Position numbers and translations under genes: made by a program. DNA of 64,000 nucleotides from JAHBXC01 sp964350875. GTDB lineage: Bacteria; Planctomycetota; Phycisphaerae; Phycisphaerales; UBA1924. How positions within the stretch are numbered: position 1 is the stretch's first letter; every line of letters starts with the position of its first letter. Shown in pieces: positions 9,661 to 18,803 of this stretch. The notes below the pieces were generated by a model. It was given only the letters and a program-made list of their open reading frames with translations, made no database searches and was not told the origin of the DNA. Where the stretch lies: assembly GCA_964350875.1 (NCBI GenBank), contig CAYGLT010000003.1, positions 1 through 64,000 of the forward strand. Direction: 5' to 3'.

Positions 9661-10547
9661 ACCGCCGGGGCTTCACCGCGCTCGAACTGATGATGGCGAC
9701 GGCCGTCGGCGCCGTGGTGCTGCTGGCCGCGCTGGGCGTGTTCGGCATGATGGAGCGGCTCGACCGCTTCCACGCGCAGCGGTTCCGCGAGTCGACCGAT
9801 CAGGTCTTCGCGCACACGGTGCTGGAGCGCGCGATGCAGACGCTGGTCGCGCAGGCCGAGCAGGACCCCGAGAAGATCATCGAGGGCTCGACGGGCATCA
9901 ACCCCGACGACGCGGAACTCGAGGAGCCGCGCGGGCCGAACGACGGGAACGAAGAACTGCGCCGCCGCCAGCGCGAAGGCGCGATCATCCCGGGCTTGCA
10001 CGGCCAGCACGGCGAGTTCAAGCGTGAAGCCAAAGGCAAGCAGTACGACGAGTACAACCGGGAGATCAAGGCCCGTCCGATGTTCGTGCTGGAAGCCGCG
10101 GGCGTGCTCGCAGCGGACAACAGCGCGGCGCCCCGTCGCATGGAAGTGACGATGCTGGCGCAGCCGGCGCCCGGCGCGCCGAAGACGCCGCTCTTCGTGC
10201 GCGGCGCGTTCGAGGCCGTCCCGATGAACAAGGGTTGGGCGCTCGTGTATGTGCCGCTGGCCCCCGCGGGCGAGCCGATCACGCTGCTCGAGGGCATCCG
10301 CGACATGCGCTGGGAACTGCTCGTGCGCGGCGAATCGTCGGGCGGCGGGATGCTCAAGGCGCGCGACGAGGACGACATCGAGAAAGGCGGCGTGCGCGTC
10401 GCGGAACTCAACGCGAATGTCGCGCGGCAATTCCCCAAGGCGGTGCGCTTCATCGCCCTGCTCTCGACCGGGCAGACCGTTGACTGGATGTTCGAGCCCT
10501 CGGTGACCACCGCGGGCGTGTACAACCTGGAGGCGCCCGCCCAGTGA
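9657..10547 (+). CDS. minor pseudopilin (GspJ-like)
   Basis: A 296-aa prepilin-like protein with a very short leader, MNRRG/FTALELMMATAVGAVVLLAAL, with Glu at mature position 5. The remainder is a soluble, beta-rich domain of about 270 residues, larger than typical GspJ (about 200 aa). It has an acidic insertion around residues 65-130. Assignment as GspJ rests on its place between the GspI-like and GspK-like genes and on its length. It overlaps both neighbours by 4 bp. Confidence 0.68.
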   Translation: MNRRGFTALELMMATAVGAVVLLAALGVFGMMERLDRFHAQRFRESTDQVFAHTVLERAMQTLVAQAEQDPEKIIEGSTGINPDDAELEEPRGPNDGNEELRRRQREGAIIPGLHGQHGEFKREAKGKQYDEYNREIKARPMFVLEAAGVLAADNSAAPRRMEVTMLAQPAPGAPKTPLFVRGAFEAVPMNKGWALVYVPLAPAGEPITLLEGIRDMRWELLVRGESSGGGMLKARDEDDIEKGGVRVAELNANVARQFPKAVRFIALLSTGQTVDWMFEPSVTTAGVYNLEAPAQ

Positions 10548-11437
10548 AGCAGCGGCGCGATCCATCCCGAAGCGGCCGCGAGCGCGGTTTCGTGCTCCCG
10601 ACGATCATCCTGCTGATCTTCGTGGGGTCGCTGGTGATCGCGTCGGCGCTGGAGCGGTATTCGACCCAGCAGTTGATCGTCCAGCAGCAGATCGAGGGGT
10701 ACCGGCGCCATCACGATGTGCAGGGCGCGCGGGCGGTGCTGAAACTCTGGATCGAGCGTCAGCGCCTGGGCGATCTGGGCGCCAAGGCGTCGCCGATCAC
10801 TCCGGCGCACCGCTTCGAACTGCCCGGCGGTCGACGGATCGCCGTGTATCTGCTCGACGGCCAGGGGCTGGCGAAGGCGGATGTCAGCGACGAGGCGCCC
10901 GCGATGCGTCAGGCGTACGAGACCTTCCAGCGCCGGCTCCCCCCGGACCGGCCCGATCTGTACCGCCGGCTGGGCCCGGTGACGGTGAGCATCAACAGCG
11001 CGCCGGAGGAAGTGATCGCCGCGCTGGCGCCCGACGGCCGCGAACTGGCGCCGACGGTGCTGGTGGCGCGTCAGGAAGAGCGTCTGAATCAGGCGAGCGC
11101 GAGGACGCTGCTGACGGACTTCGGGTACGACAACGAGCAGATCGCCGAGATCTTCCGGCTGATCGCGTTCGAGCCGACTTTTTTGCGCACCCTCGTCGAA
11201 GTCGAGGACACGACCGGGGTGATGCGGTTCGCGGCGTACATCGACGCGGGCGGCGTGAACGCCGGGAAGCCGCAGATCGTGGAATGGCGCCAGGTGGACG
11301 AGGACGAGGCGGCCGCGTTGCTGCTTTCCGGTCCGACCGAGAACGACGCCGGGAGCGGCGTCGGGGGGTCGTCGACCCGGGGGAATGAGCGGGTCGGGCA
11401 AAGAGGATCATCCGGGGCGGGCAGGGAACAGCGGTAA
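10544..11437 (+). CDS. minor pseudopilin GspK-like
   Basis: 297 aa from the GTG at 10544, which overlaps the preceding stop. The N-terminus RGFVLPTIILLIFVGSLVIASAL resembles a pseudopilin leader, but it lacks the Glu5 of most prepilins. GspK is the known exception that lacks Glu5, as it caps the pseudopilus. The middle carries the GspK-like segment SINSAPEEVIAALAPDGREL (about 150), followed by a helix-hairpin-helix-like region. The C-terminal 35 residues are Gly/Ser-rich. The next gene begins 69 bp downstream, so a break in translational coupling falls here. Confidence 0.72.
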   Translation: MKQRRDPSRSGRERGFVLPTIILLIFVGSLVIASALERYSTQQLIVQQQIEGYRRHHDVQGARAVLKLWIERQRLGDLGAKASPITPAHRFELPGGRRIAVYLLDGQGLAKADVSDEAPAMRQAYETFQRRLPPDRPDLYRRLGPVTVSINSAPEEVIAALAPDGRELAPTVLVARQEERLNQASARTLLTDFGYDNEQIAEIFRLIAFEPTFLRTLVEVEDTTGVMRFAAYIDAGGVNAGKPQIVEWRQVDEDEAAALLLSGPTENDAGSGVGGSSTRGNERVGQRGSSGAGREQR

Positions 11438-11506
11438 TCTGCCCCGCGTCGAACGCGAGGCCGCCGACACGACGACAGTAAGAGATTGACGAGGAATCAG
11501 CACGCC

Positions 11507-12217
11507 ATGGGATCGCTTCCGCTCAGACAATCCGACGCAGCCCGGTGGACGAAGGCCGCGTGGGCGGCGACCGCGCTCGCGGGGGCGGCGGCGGTGATCA
11601 TCTTCGTGCTCCCTGCGCGGAAGGTGACGATCGACGCTGATCCCACCGCGCACGGCGGGCATGCACAAACGCCCGAGAAGGTGCGCGTGCACCCGACCGA
11701 GAACCTGGGCCCTCAGAACTGGTCGGCGCTGTCGTCGACCATGCTCTCGCTCCAGAGCGATCAGCCGGAGTTGGAGCAGTGGTGGCGCACGGAAGAGCGG
11801 CGTCGCGCTGACGCGGCCGCCCGAGCCGCGGCCGAGAACGGCAATGCCGAAGACGGCGCACCGACCGACACGAGAGTGGATGGCCGCTTCGCGCCGACTT
11901 GGCGATTCATCGGTCTGATGTGGAGCGGGCGCACGCCGCTCGCGATCCTGCATGTCGATGGTCGCCAGAAACTCGCTCGCGTGGGCGACAAGCCGATCGC
12001 CAACGACGAGTTCGTCATCGACTCGATCGACGCGGAGAAGGTCATCGTGTCGCGCCGGGGGAGCAAGTACGAGATCAAGCGTGAGGAATCGGACCGCGGC
12101 CGCGTCCTGACAGACGCCAGCGCGAGCGTGGACCCGGAATCCAGCGTGTTCGGGGATCAGACGGGAATCGGCCGGCGCGCGCCGACGATGACCCGCCCGA
12201 GGAACAACCGTCAATGA
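11507..12217 (+). CDS. GspC/PilP-like inner-membrane protein of the secretion locus
   Basis: 236 aa from the ATG at 11507, preceded by GAGGA at 11491. An in-frame TTG at 11486 is the alternative start. It has one N-terminal membrane anchor (residues about 16-37), an Ala/Glu-rich linker, and a C-terminal domain around 130-195. That domain, with FIGLMWSGRTPLAILHVDG and a GDKPI turn, resembles the homology region of GspC and PilP, which contacts the secretin. The family call comes from this pattern and the locus. It overlaps the GspL-like gene by 4 bp. Confidence 0.55.
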   Translation: MGSLPLRQSDAARWTKAAWAATALAGAAAVIIFVLPARKVTIDADPTAHGGHAQTPEKVRVHPTENLGPQNWSALSSTMLSLQSDQPELEQWWRTEERRRADAAARAAAENGNAEDGAPTDTRVDGRFAPTWRFIGLMWSGRTPLAILHVDGRQKLARVGDKPIANDEFVIDSIDAEKVIVSRRGSKYEIKREESDRGRVLTDASASVDPESSVFGDQTGIGRRAPTMTRPRNNRQ

Positions 12218-13773
12218 GCGTGTACGCCGCCTGGATACGGGAGGACCTCTCCGAGGTCCGGCTGTGGACGCCCAGCGGCGAGGTGTCGTGGCGCGCGGAG
12301 CCAGCGCCCAAGGAAGACGAGCCCGACGCGTTCTTCATGCGTGATCGCGCGAAGGACGCCGCGGCGTGGGCTGTCTCTCAGTTGGGCGGCGCCAAGCGGC
12401 TGGGCATCGTGTGCGTGGACATCGAGGACGCGGCGTGCGTCTTCGCGAGCGCGCCGAGCGCCGATCCCGAAGTTGTCGCCGCCGCGATGCGCTCCGGCTC
12501 GACCGACTACGACGCGCTCACGATGCGCGGGCATATGCAGCCCCTCGCGAAGGCGGCGGCGAAGCCGAGTTCGTTCTCGAGCCCGACGATCGACAAACTG
12601 TTGAAGCGCGGCAAGGCAGCGCCTGCGGCGCAGGCGGGTTCCCTCCGCATGGCGGTGCTGGCGACGCCCGACTCGCTCGTGCGGTTGTGGCTCGACCAAC
12701 TCGACCGTCTCGGCGCGAGCGTCGGGGTGGTCGTGTCGCTCTGGCACGCGCTGGGCGAGGCGTGGTCGCAGGACAACTCCGGCGCGTCCGACGGTGAATC
12801 CGTCGAGGCGCAGGACATCGGGCCGATTGATGCGGTGATCCTCGAGGACACCGGGCGGCTCGTGTGGTCGTGGATGCGCGGCGGGAACCTGATCGCGGCG
12901 GGCGAACTCTCGATCCGCCGCACGGGCGGCGTCGACCCCGAGCGCTGGAACAGCGAGGCGTGGTTCCCGGTGGCTGCGTCGCGTCTGACGCTCGACTGGC
13001 TGACCTGGTCCACGCACATGGGCGCCAGCCCGACGAAGGTGCGTGTGGTCGGTTCGGACGCCAAGGATCTGGCGCAGGTTCTCGACGAGCGCTGGCCGCA
13101 CGCGGATGTGAGCGCGACGGTGCAGAACGACCCGATCGGCGGGACGGTGCGTGCGCTCGCGCAACGCGAGAATGTCTCGCCCGACGCCGACGACGATCCA
13201 CGACGCACGCTGGTGGCGCTGTCGCGTCGCCGCGGGCGCGCGCACGCGAAGTTGTACACCTGGGCGGGCGTGGCGACCGGCCTGTGCGCCGTCGCGGTGT
13301 TCGCGGTCGGCTGGCGCACGATGGAGCGCAAGGCGCAACTCGAGCGGGCGGCGTCGAACCTGCGGAATCAGGTCGCGCTGACCGTGCAGGAGGTCGAGCC
13401 CTCGCTCGCGAGCAACCCCGACAAGGCGCGCGCGCTCGATTCGGTGCTCCAGCAACTCCGCCAGGAGCGCCCGGAGATCAGCGATCCGCCCGCGGCGCGT
13501 CCGATCCTCAACGAACTCGCTCGGCTGAGCGCCGCGTTCGAGGCGCTGGGCGCGGACGGGCTGTTCTTCCTCGACTTTGACCTGAACGAAACGCTCCCCA
13601 ACGCGACGGTGCGCGTGCCCGACTTCGCGACGGGCGAGCGGCTGCGCGAGGAACTGATGCGTTCTCCCGGGCAGATCGACTGGTCGGTGACTTTCCAGCG
13701 TGAGTTGGGGCAGAACCTGCAGGACTGGAAACTGACCGGTCAATGGATTGCGCCGCCGGAGGCCGCACGATGA
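12214..13773 (+). CDS. GspL-like assembly protein
   Basis: A 519-aa bitopic membrane protein. The first ~340 residues are cytoplasmic and resemble the actin-like fold of GspL/PilM, without a clear nucleotide-binding motif. A single transmembrane helix (about 349-368, GVATGLCAVAVFAVGW) is followed by a coiled region and a periplasmic ferredoxin-like tail, the GspL layout. GspL recruits the GspE ATPase to the inner membrane. The position before a small one-helix GspM-like protein, with ATGA overlap, supports the assignment. Sequence similarity alone is weak. Confidence 0.65.
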   Translation: MSVYAAWIREDLSEVRLWTPSGEVSWRAEPAPKEDEPDAFFMRDRAKDAAAWAVSQLGGAKRLGIVCVDIEDAACVFASAPSADPEVVAAAMRSGSTDYDALTMRGHMQPLAKAAAKPSSFSSPTIDKLLKRGKAAPAAQAGSLRMAVLATPDSLVRLWLDQLDRLGASVGVVVSLWHALGEAWSQDNSGASDGESVEAQDIGPIDAVILEDTGRLVWSWMRGGNLIAAGELSIRRTGGVDPERWNSEAWFPVAASRLTLDWLTWSTHMGASPTKVRVVGSDAKDLAQVLDERWPHADVSATVQNDPIGGTVRALAQRENVSPDADDDPRRTLVALSRRRGRAHAKLYTWAGVATGLCAVAVFAVGWRTMERKAQLERAASNLRNQVALTVQEVEPSLASNPDKARALDSVLQQLRQERPEISDPPAARPILNELARLSAAFEALGADGLFFLDFDLNETLPNATVRVPDFATGERLREELMRSPGQIDWSVTFQRELGQNLQDWKLTGQWIAPPEAAR

Positions 13774-14330
13774 GCGTTCTGAAGCACGAGCCGATGCTGC
13801 GCCCGCTGGCGCTGAGCGCCGAACGGGCGAACCGTCCGACGGCGATCGTGGCGTTCACCGCGGTGCTGCTGGTCGGCGCGTTCGGCTTCCTGATGTGGTC
13901 GGCGAAGGGCGTCGGCGCCGCCGAGCGTCGCGTCGAGCGAGCCCGGGGCGAGGCGGTGAATGTGGCGCTGATCTCCGAGGAGATCGAGCGGCTGCGCACC
14001 GAGGAGACCGTCACCGACACGCCGGACGCCAAGTACCGGCGCAACCCGAACCTTCTCAGCACGCTCAGCACTTCCGCCGATGTGGCCGGGCTGAGCGTCC
14101 GTCCCCGGATCACGCCCCTGAAGTCCGACGAGCAGCGCAACGGCGCGCTGATCCGCCAGAATGTCTCGGCGAGCATCAGCGGCCAGGAGATCGGCGATGT
14201 CCTTCGCTGGATCGAGACCGTGCTGAAGCAGATGGACGGGCTCTATGTTTCTCAGTTCAAAGCAACGCCCAACCGTACGACTGGGTGGAACATCGATGTG
14301 CGCTTCTCGCGCTGGGAGTTGAAGCAGTGA
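13770..14330 (+). CDS. GspM-like inner-membrane protein
   Basis: 186 aa from the ATG at 13770 (ATGA overlap with the upstream stop). It has a short cytoplasmic N-terminus, one membrane helix (about 25-43), a coiled segment of about 30 residues (AERRVERARGEAVNVALISE), and a C-terminal domain of about 100 residues. This matches GspM and PilO, which pair with GspL/PilN. It is followed by a 4-bp overlap with the lipoprotein gene. Function is inferred from topology and position. Confidence 0.6.
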   Translation: MSVLKHEPMLRPLALSAERANRPTAIVAFTAVLLVGAFGFLMWSAKGVGAAERRVERARGEAVNVALISEEIERLRTEETVTDTPDAKYRRNPNLLSTLSTSADVAGLSVRPRITPLKSDEQRNGALIRQNVSASISGQEIGDVLRWIETVLKQMDGLYVSQFKATPNRTTGWNIDVRFSRWELKQ

Positions 14331-14983
14331 ACGCGATCAAGAACACTCGACGCAGCGCGGTGGCGATCCTCTCCGTCGTGGCCCTCGCGGGCGCGATCGG
14401 CGGGTGCTCGGCGAAGAAGCCGACCGACATCACCATCTCCAACGGGCGCGAGGTCTCTCAGGACCTGACGAAGGCGGTGGGGCTGGTCGCGCAGGCGCAG
14501 AAGGCCCAGAAGGACGACAAGAACGAACTCGCGATCTCGCTGTACCAGCAGGCCGTGGAGCAGTACCGGGACTACCCGGCCGCCTGGAACAACATGGGCG
14601 TGCTGATGCTCAAGGAGCAGCGGTACCTCGAGGCGGCGGAGTGCTTCGTCAACGCGCAAGAGATGGCGCCTCAGGACCCCCGCCCGTCGTACAACCTGGG
14701 CCTGACCTGGGACAAGGCGGGGTACCCGAGCGACGCGCTCACGCACTATCAGTCGGCGCTCCAGCGCGACTCGAACTACCTGCCGGCCCTTCGCGGCGCG
14801 GCCCGCGCGTCGTGGCTGCTCCGCCGGTACACCGAATCTTCCCTTGACACGGTCCGCACGGCCCTCATGATCGAGAAGAACGAGCGCTGGCGCAACTGGT
14901 TCCAGTTGGAGAATGTCCGGATCCAGAACGAACTGTCCCAGCCGACCTACTCGGGCATCGGCGGCTCGTTCAACACCCCCTGA
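14327..14983 (+). CDS. TPR lipoprotein, last gene of the secretion locus
   Basis: 218 aa from the GTG at 14327, which overlaps the previous stop. A lipoprotein signal ends in LAGAIGGC (Cys at about residue 27). At least three TPR units follow (for example YRDYPAAWNNMGVLMLKEQR and DPRPSYNLGLTWDKAGYPSD). Translational coupling to the secretion genes suggests it assists the system, perhaps as a pilotin-like or scaffold lipoprotein for the secretin; this is inference. A short CACCCC/GGGGTG hairpin overlaps the stop but has no T-run. Confidence 0.75.
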   Translation: MNAIKNTRRSAVAILSVVALAGAIGGCSAKKPTDITISNGREVSQDLTKAVGLVAQAQKAQKDDKNELAISLYQQAVEQYRDYPAAWNNMGVLMLKEQRYLEAAECFVNAQEMAPQDPRPSYNLGLTWDKAGYPSDALTHYQSALQRDSNYLPALRGAARASWLLRRYTESSLDTVRTALMIEKNERWRNWFQLENVRIQNELSQPTYSGIGGSFNTP

Positions 14984-15046
14984 GGGGTGGGCTCTGATCG
15001 GCATCTCGCGCGATCCCAGGCGGGTCGTCGCTCGTAAGGAAGTCTG

Positions 15047-17185
15047 ATGCATCGAGATGTCCGTCCAACCCTGATCGCGGCGATCTGCGGGCTTGCGCTC
15101 GGCGGCGCCGCGTTCGCCCAGGACAGCGTGGCGACCTCAGCCAGCCAGTCCGACGCGATTTCCGCGTTCGATCTCGACCTGCAGCGGGTCCGATATGTCG
15201 TTGACCTTTCGCCCGTCGTGTCGGGGTGGGGGACGGCGTTCGGCGTGGCGCCCGTGCTCAAGGCGTCGCGAAGCATTGCGCCGACCTTCAGCACCCAGAT
15301 CCTCGGCGGCGCGGGGCTGTCCGCCGGCCACCGCACGGCCGTCGAGATCCCTTCCGCCGCTTTCTCGCTCTGGACCGCTCCCGGACAGGGCGTGAACCCG
15401 TCGTACAACGCGAATCCGGGCTCGTCGGTCACCAAGACCGGATTCAGCCGGGCGTTCGGCGTGGGATTCAGCGATTTCGGGCTGGAGACCACGGACCAGA
15501 CCCTCGCGAGTTCGGCCGTCGGCGCGATCGTCGGGCAGGACACGGCCAACCCGACCCGACTCTTCGTCGAGCGAACCACGGCCCTTGTGAGCCGCAATGA
15601 CACGCTCGAGCCCGATTCGTCGTCGATCTCGATGGGGTCGATCGATCAGGGCGGCAATGTGTACCTGCGCGTCGATGACTTCGGCGCCACGCTCGGCTTC
15701 GCCAATGTGAAAGGCGAGAACGCGCTCGCGGTGTCTCTCTCGGAGCGAGACGTCACCCCGGGGCTGAATTCGCTGAACTTCCTTGTGAATCTCACCGGCT
15801 CCCCCACCGGATTGAACGGCCCGTTCTCCGGCGCGGGCGCGACCCGGTTCCTCGTGAACAACGGCACTGTCACGCTCAACACGCCGGTGGGCCTGTACTC
15901 CCCGGCGGCGCCCGGGCTGACCACATTCTCGAACGCGACGATGTCGCTCGACTTTCGTGGTCGCGTGACCATCGGCCGTGACACCTCGAACGCCGCGACT
16001 TCGACGGCCACGCACCTGGCGAGCGGCGTGAGCGGTCTGCGCGGCAACCCGACATTCTCGATCGCCACCGATCTGGCCGGGCCTCCGACCGCAGGCGTCG
16101 TCGCCTCGCTGGCGATCCCGACCGGCTCGACCCGCGCGACGCGCATCAATGTGTTCGGCCTGACCAGCCCGGCCTCGGCGGTCGATTCGCCCTCGATCAC
16201 CCCCGGGTCGGCGACCTCGGCGGCGCTCCCCTCCCCTCTGAACGGTCCGAACGGCTTCGTCGGCAACGCGACCGGGCAGGCGGAGTTCACGCATTATCTG
16301 AGCCAGATCTCGTTCCGCGGCCCGAGCGGCCAGGTCGGCGTCGGTCGCACGAACGCGGGCGAACTCGTCCTCGCGGCTGTGGCGACCGATCCGAGCGCTC
16401 CGGCCGGCGCGAGGGAATTCCTCGCGGTCGCCACGCGGAATCCCAACTCGGGCGAGTTCGCGTGGACCGTCGCCGCGCATCCGGGCATGGCGGTGTTCAC
16501 CGGGCCCTCTTCTAGCGGTTCGCCGAGCCAGATCGGCACGCTGGCGACCCAGTCGCCGGCGTCGATCTCGACCCCTGCCGTGGACCTGCTCGGGAACATC
16601 TACTTTGTCGCCGCCTGGGACGACACGCGCCCCGCGGGCTCAGCCGGCCCCGGGGGCGAGAGCGGCCCGGGCCGCAAGACTGGCCTTTTCCGAGCCGTGC
16701 GCAACGATTCCGGTCAGTTCGAACTCGAACTCCTGCTCTGCACGGACCAGACCGTCCAAGGAGTCAACAGCAACACGCCGTGGACGATCTCCCGGCTCAC
16801 TCTGGCCGACGCGGATTCGATCGCTTCGGGCGGGTTCCACGGCGGGCAGGTGCTTCAGGCCCAGATCCCCGGCCGTGAAACCTCCAACCGCCGCTCTGCC
16901 TTCGCGGCGGGCGGCGTCGTGGTGAACGCCACGATCCGCTACGACCGCGGGTCAGGCCAGACCAATGCGTATGAGGCGGTCCTGTTCCTCGGGCCCCGCA
17001 ACGCTTTGGAGGGCGACGCCAACGGCGACGGGGTCGTGAATTTCTCCGACCTCAATCTGGTGCTGGCGAATTATGGCTTCACCGGCGCCCCCGGGGCTCT
17101 CCCGGGCGATCTGAACGGCGACGGCGTGGTCGATTTCGCGGACCTGAACACGGTGCTCGCGAATTTCGGCGCCACCGCCGGCTAA
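15047..17185 (+). CDS. secreted protein with C-terminal dockerin-like calcium repeats
   Basis: A 712-aa exported protein of unknown function. A signal peptide is clear (MHRDVRPTLIAAICGLALGG, cleavage after AAFA, about residue 24). The body is Gly/Ser/Thr-rich and predicted beta-rich, with no recognised catalytic motif. The C-terminus (about 654-708) has two EF-hand-like dockerin repeats: GDANGDGVVNFSDLNLVLAN and GDLNGDGVVDFADLNTVLAN. Such pairs are frequent in planctomycete secreted proteins and bind calcium; in cellulosomes they dock onto cohesins. The gene begins 63 bp after the secretion locus and may be read through from it, so it is a candidate type II substrate (inference). Confidence 0.8.
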   Translation: MHRDVRPTLIAAICGLALGGAAFAQDSVATSASQSDAISAFDLDLQRVRYVVDLSPVVSGWGTAFGVAPVLKASRSIAPTFSTQILGGAGLSAGHRTAVEIPSAAFSLWTAPGQGVNPSYNANPGSSVTKTGFSRAFGVGFSDFGLETTDQTLASSAVGAIVGQDTANPTRLFVERTTALVSRNDTLEPDSSSISMGSIDQGGNVYLRVDDFGATLGFANVKGENALAVSLSERDVTPGLNSLNFLVNLTGSPTGLNGPFSGAGATRFLVNNGTVTLNTPVGLYSPAAPGLTTFSNATMSLDFRGRVTIGRDTSNAATSTATHLASGVSGLRGNPTFSIATDLAGPPTAGVVASLAIPTGSTRATRINVFGLTSPASAVDSPSITPGSATSAALPSPLNGPNGFVGNATGQAEFTHYLSQISFRGPSGQVGVGRTNAGELVLAAVATDPSAPAGAREFLAVATRNPNSGEFAWTVAAHPGMAVFTGPSSSGSPSQIGTLATQSPASISTPAVDLLGNIYFVAAWDDTRPAGSAGPGGESGPGRKTGLFRAVRNDSGQFELELLLCTDQTVQGVNSNTPWTISRLTLADADSIASGGFHGGQVLQAQIPGRETSNRRSAFAAGGVVVNATIRYDRGSGQTNAYEAVLFLGPRNALEGDANGDGVVNFSDLNLVLANYGFTGAPGALPGDLNGDGVVDFADLNTVLANFGATAG

Positions 17186-17535
17186 GCCCCTCGCGGCCCC
17201 ATGGGAAGCCCCAGGGCAGCAAAACCCTATCAAAACCCACTCAGATCCGTGGCGTCGGAGGCAGAGATTCCTGCGCCGCCGGTCACGATCCTGTTGCTGC
17301 GGGGGTCTGATTTCTCGGGCCAAAGTCAAGATCGTGCGAAGCTTGAGAACTTAGACGGCTTATCGCGGAAATTTTGGAATTCTCGCGAGCCAAGGCTTTC
17401 ACAGATGCGAATCCTGTGATACATTCAATCGTCGTCTGGGAGCGATTGTTCGCTGCCTCAGACCCGTTCGCCGCTGACAGCTTGGAACGAACGGGCTGAC
17501 GGAGAGACAGAGATTACTTTGAGAGGAGACTGCGC
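17186..17535 (+). promoter_or_regulatory. 350-bp leader region with a weak promoter candidate
   Basis: Noncoding gap between the dockerin-like gene and the first PEP-CTERM-like gene. It is more A+T-rich than its surroundings. The best promoter candidate is an extended -10 (TGATACATT, 17417-17425) with no good -35, giving a leader of about 105 nt. A strong ribosome binding site, GAGAGGAG, lies at 17521-17528. No terminator with a T-run was seen after 17185. Confidence 0.3.
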
Positions 17536-18171
17536 ATGGTTCGTATGATTTCTGCCGCTGCGGCCCTTACCCTCGCCGCTGGCCTTGCTAACGCTGGTGT
17601 CGTCACTCCCTGGCTTGAGGCCGTGGTTGTCGACAACGGTGGCATCTCGGACGGTTCCCCCGCCGACCTCGCCGGTACGATCACCTACGATCTGTTCTGG
17701 ACCAACAACGGCGACTCCACCGTCGGCGTGAACGGCTTCAACCTCGGCACCGCGGCTCAGCCCGGCCTCGCCCCCTACCGCATGTTCCACACCGGCACCG
17801 TGTTCAACCACGCGTTCGGTAGCGACACCGCTCCGAACCCCGCCCTCATCCCGGCCTTCCCCGCTCTCGAGTTCGACTCGTACTTCGCGGTCGGTAACAG
17901 CGCGGTGTCCTTCGTTCCCGGCTCGGCCTCGTTCGCCGGTCAGGAAGTCCTCGGCACCTGGTTCACCCAGCCCCCCGTCATGGTCGCGGCCGGCGAGAGC
18001 CTCCGCTTCATGCGTCTCACGATCCGGGACGGCGTGCTCGACATGACCAACTCCACCATGGAAGTTGGCTTCTCGGACAGCACCACCGGCGTGTTCGGCT
18101 TCGTGCCGACCCCCGGCGCCGCTGCCCTCCTGGGCCTCGGCGGCATCGCCGCCATCCGTCGTCGCCGCTAA
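17536..18171 (+). CDS. PEP-CTERM-like secreted protein (paralogue 1)
   Basis: 211 aa. It has a signal peptide (MVRMISAAAALTLAAGLANA) and ends in VPTPGAAALLGLGGIAAIRRRR, a tripartite Pro-x-Pro, hydrophobic, poly-Arg sorting signal of the PEP-CTERM type. Such signals are processed by an exosortase in other Gram-negative bacteria. The middle shares a pattern with the next two genes (a FDxx start, an NPALI...FDSYFAVG block, and a late LRFMRLTIRD strand). No enzyme motif is seen. A strong ribosome binding site precedes it and a perfect intrinsic terminator follows, so it is probably transcribed alone and strongly. Function is unknown. Confidence 0.85.
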   Translation: MVRMISAAAALTLAAGLANAGVVTPWLEAVVVDNGGISDGSPADLAGTITYDLFWTNNGDSTVGVNGFNLGTAAQPGLAPYRMFHTGTVFNHAFGSDTAPNPALIPAFPALEFDSYFAVGNSAVSFVPGSASFAGQEVLGTWFTQPPVMVAAGESLRFMRLTIRDGVLDMTNSTMEVGFSDSTTGVFGFVPTPGAAALLGLGGIAAIRRRR

Positions 18172-18210
18172 TCCGGCTTCGAAGGATCGCAATCTGATCG
18201 ATTGATCACC

Positions 18211-18246
18211 CCGACGGGTCCGCAAGGGCCCGTCGGTTGTTTTTTG
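18211..18246 (+). terminator. intrinsic terminator
   Basis: An 11-bp stem CCGACGGGTCC/GGGCCCGTCGG (one T-G pair) closes a GCAA tetraloop and is followed by TTGTTTTTT. It lies 40 bp after the stop of PEP-CTERM-like paralogue 1. This is one of the clearest terminators in the window. Confidence 0.9.
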
Positions 18247-18419
18247 GTTCCGTGCATGTCGCCGGCTCACGCCCCGATGGAATTCCTTTGGCATTGGCGC
18301 AGGAACGCCGCATTTTGATCTCGGACGCTGCGCGGCTTGTCGCCGTAACGCGTGTGCGTTTCCGTCCGGGCGGAGCAGCCCCCGCGACTACCGAGTTCCG
18401 TGTGTGCCACTCAACGAAC

Positions 18420-18566
18420 CGCGGCGGCCCCGCCGCCTTCGACAACGCCAACGGCGAAGTCCTCGGCGCCTGGTTCACCCAGCCGCCCGTCGCCGTCGCT
18501 GACGGTCCCTCGACATCACATGATCGCCGGAGATCGCCCCCGACGGGGCCGCAAGGTCCCTTCGGT
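18420..18566 (+). pseudogene. remnant of a fourth PEP-CTERM-like paralogue with its terminator
   Basis: Between paralogues 1 and 2 the plus strand (about 18440-18500) encodes GEVLGAWFTQPPVAVADG, almost identical to QEVLGTWFTQPPVMVAAG of paralogue 1 (17943-17995). The nucleotide match is also close. About 40 bp later, 18540-18566 (CCGACGGGGCCGCAAGGTCC then CTTCGG) is a decayed copy of the paralogue 1 terminator without its T-run. No start, signal peptide or C-terminal signal remains. The intact segment has lost most of the gene on both sides, as expected after a tandem duplication followed by deletion. Confidence 0.65.
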
Positions 18567-18803
18567 TATCGCCTTGTGGGAGAGCCGCATCCGGCTCATC
18601 GAACGCGACGAGTCCGGGAGTCTCGCGCGTTGCGCCACTCGGCTGTCAACGCTCGACGGAGATCGCAAAAAACGATTTCCGATTTGTCAAACTAACTCTT
18701 GCGATTTTCTTTGATCCCCGATAGAACGGGTGATGCCGCCGTACCGGGTGGTCCGGGACGCTCCTGGGGCCAGACGGCGGGCATGCACAGGGAGATTTCC
18801 AAA

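Noticed and set aside
14973..14989. Terminator at the end of the secretion locus
   Set aside because: The CACCCC/GGGGTG hairpin is only 6 bp and has no T-run, so read-through into the dockerin-like gene remains possible.
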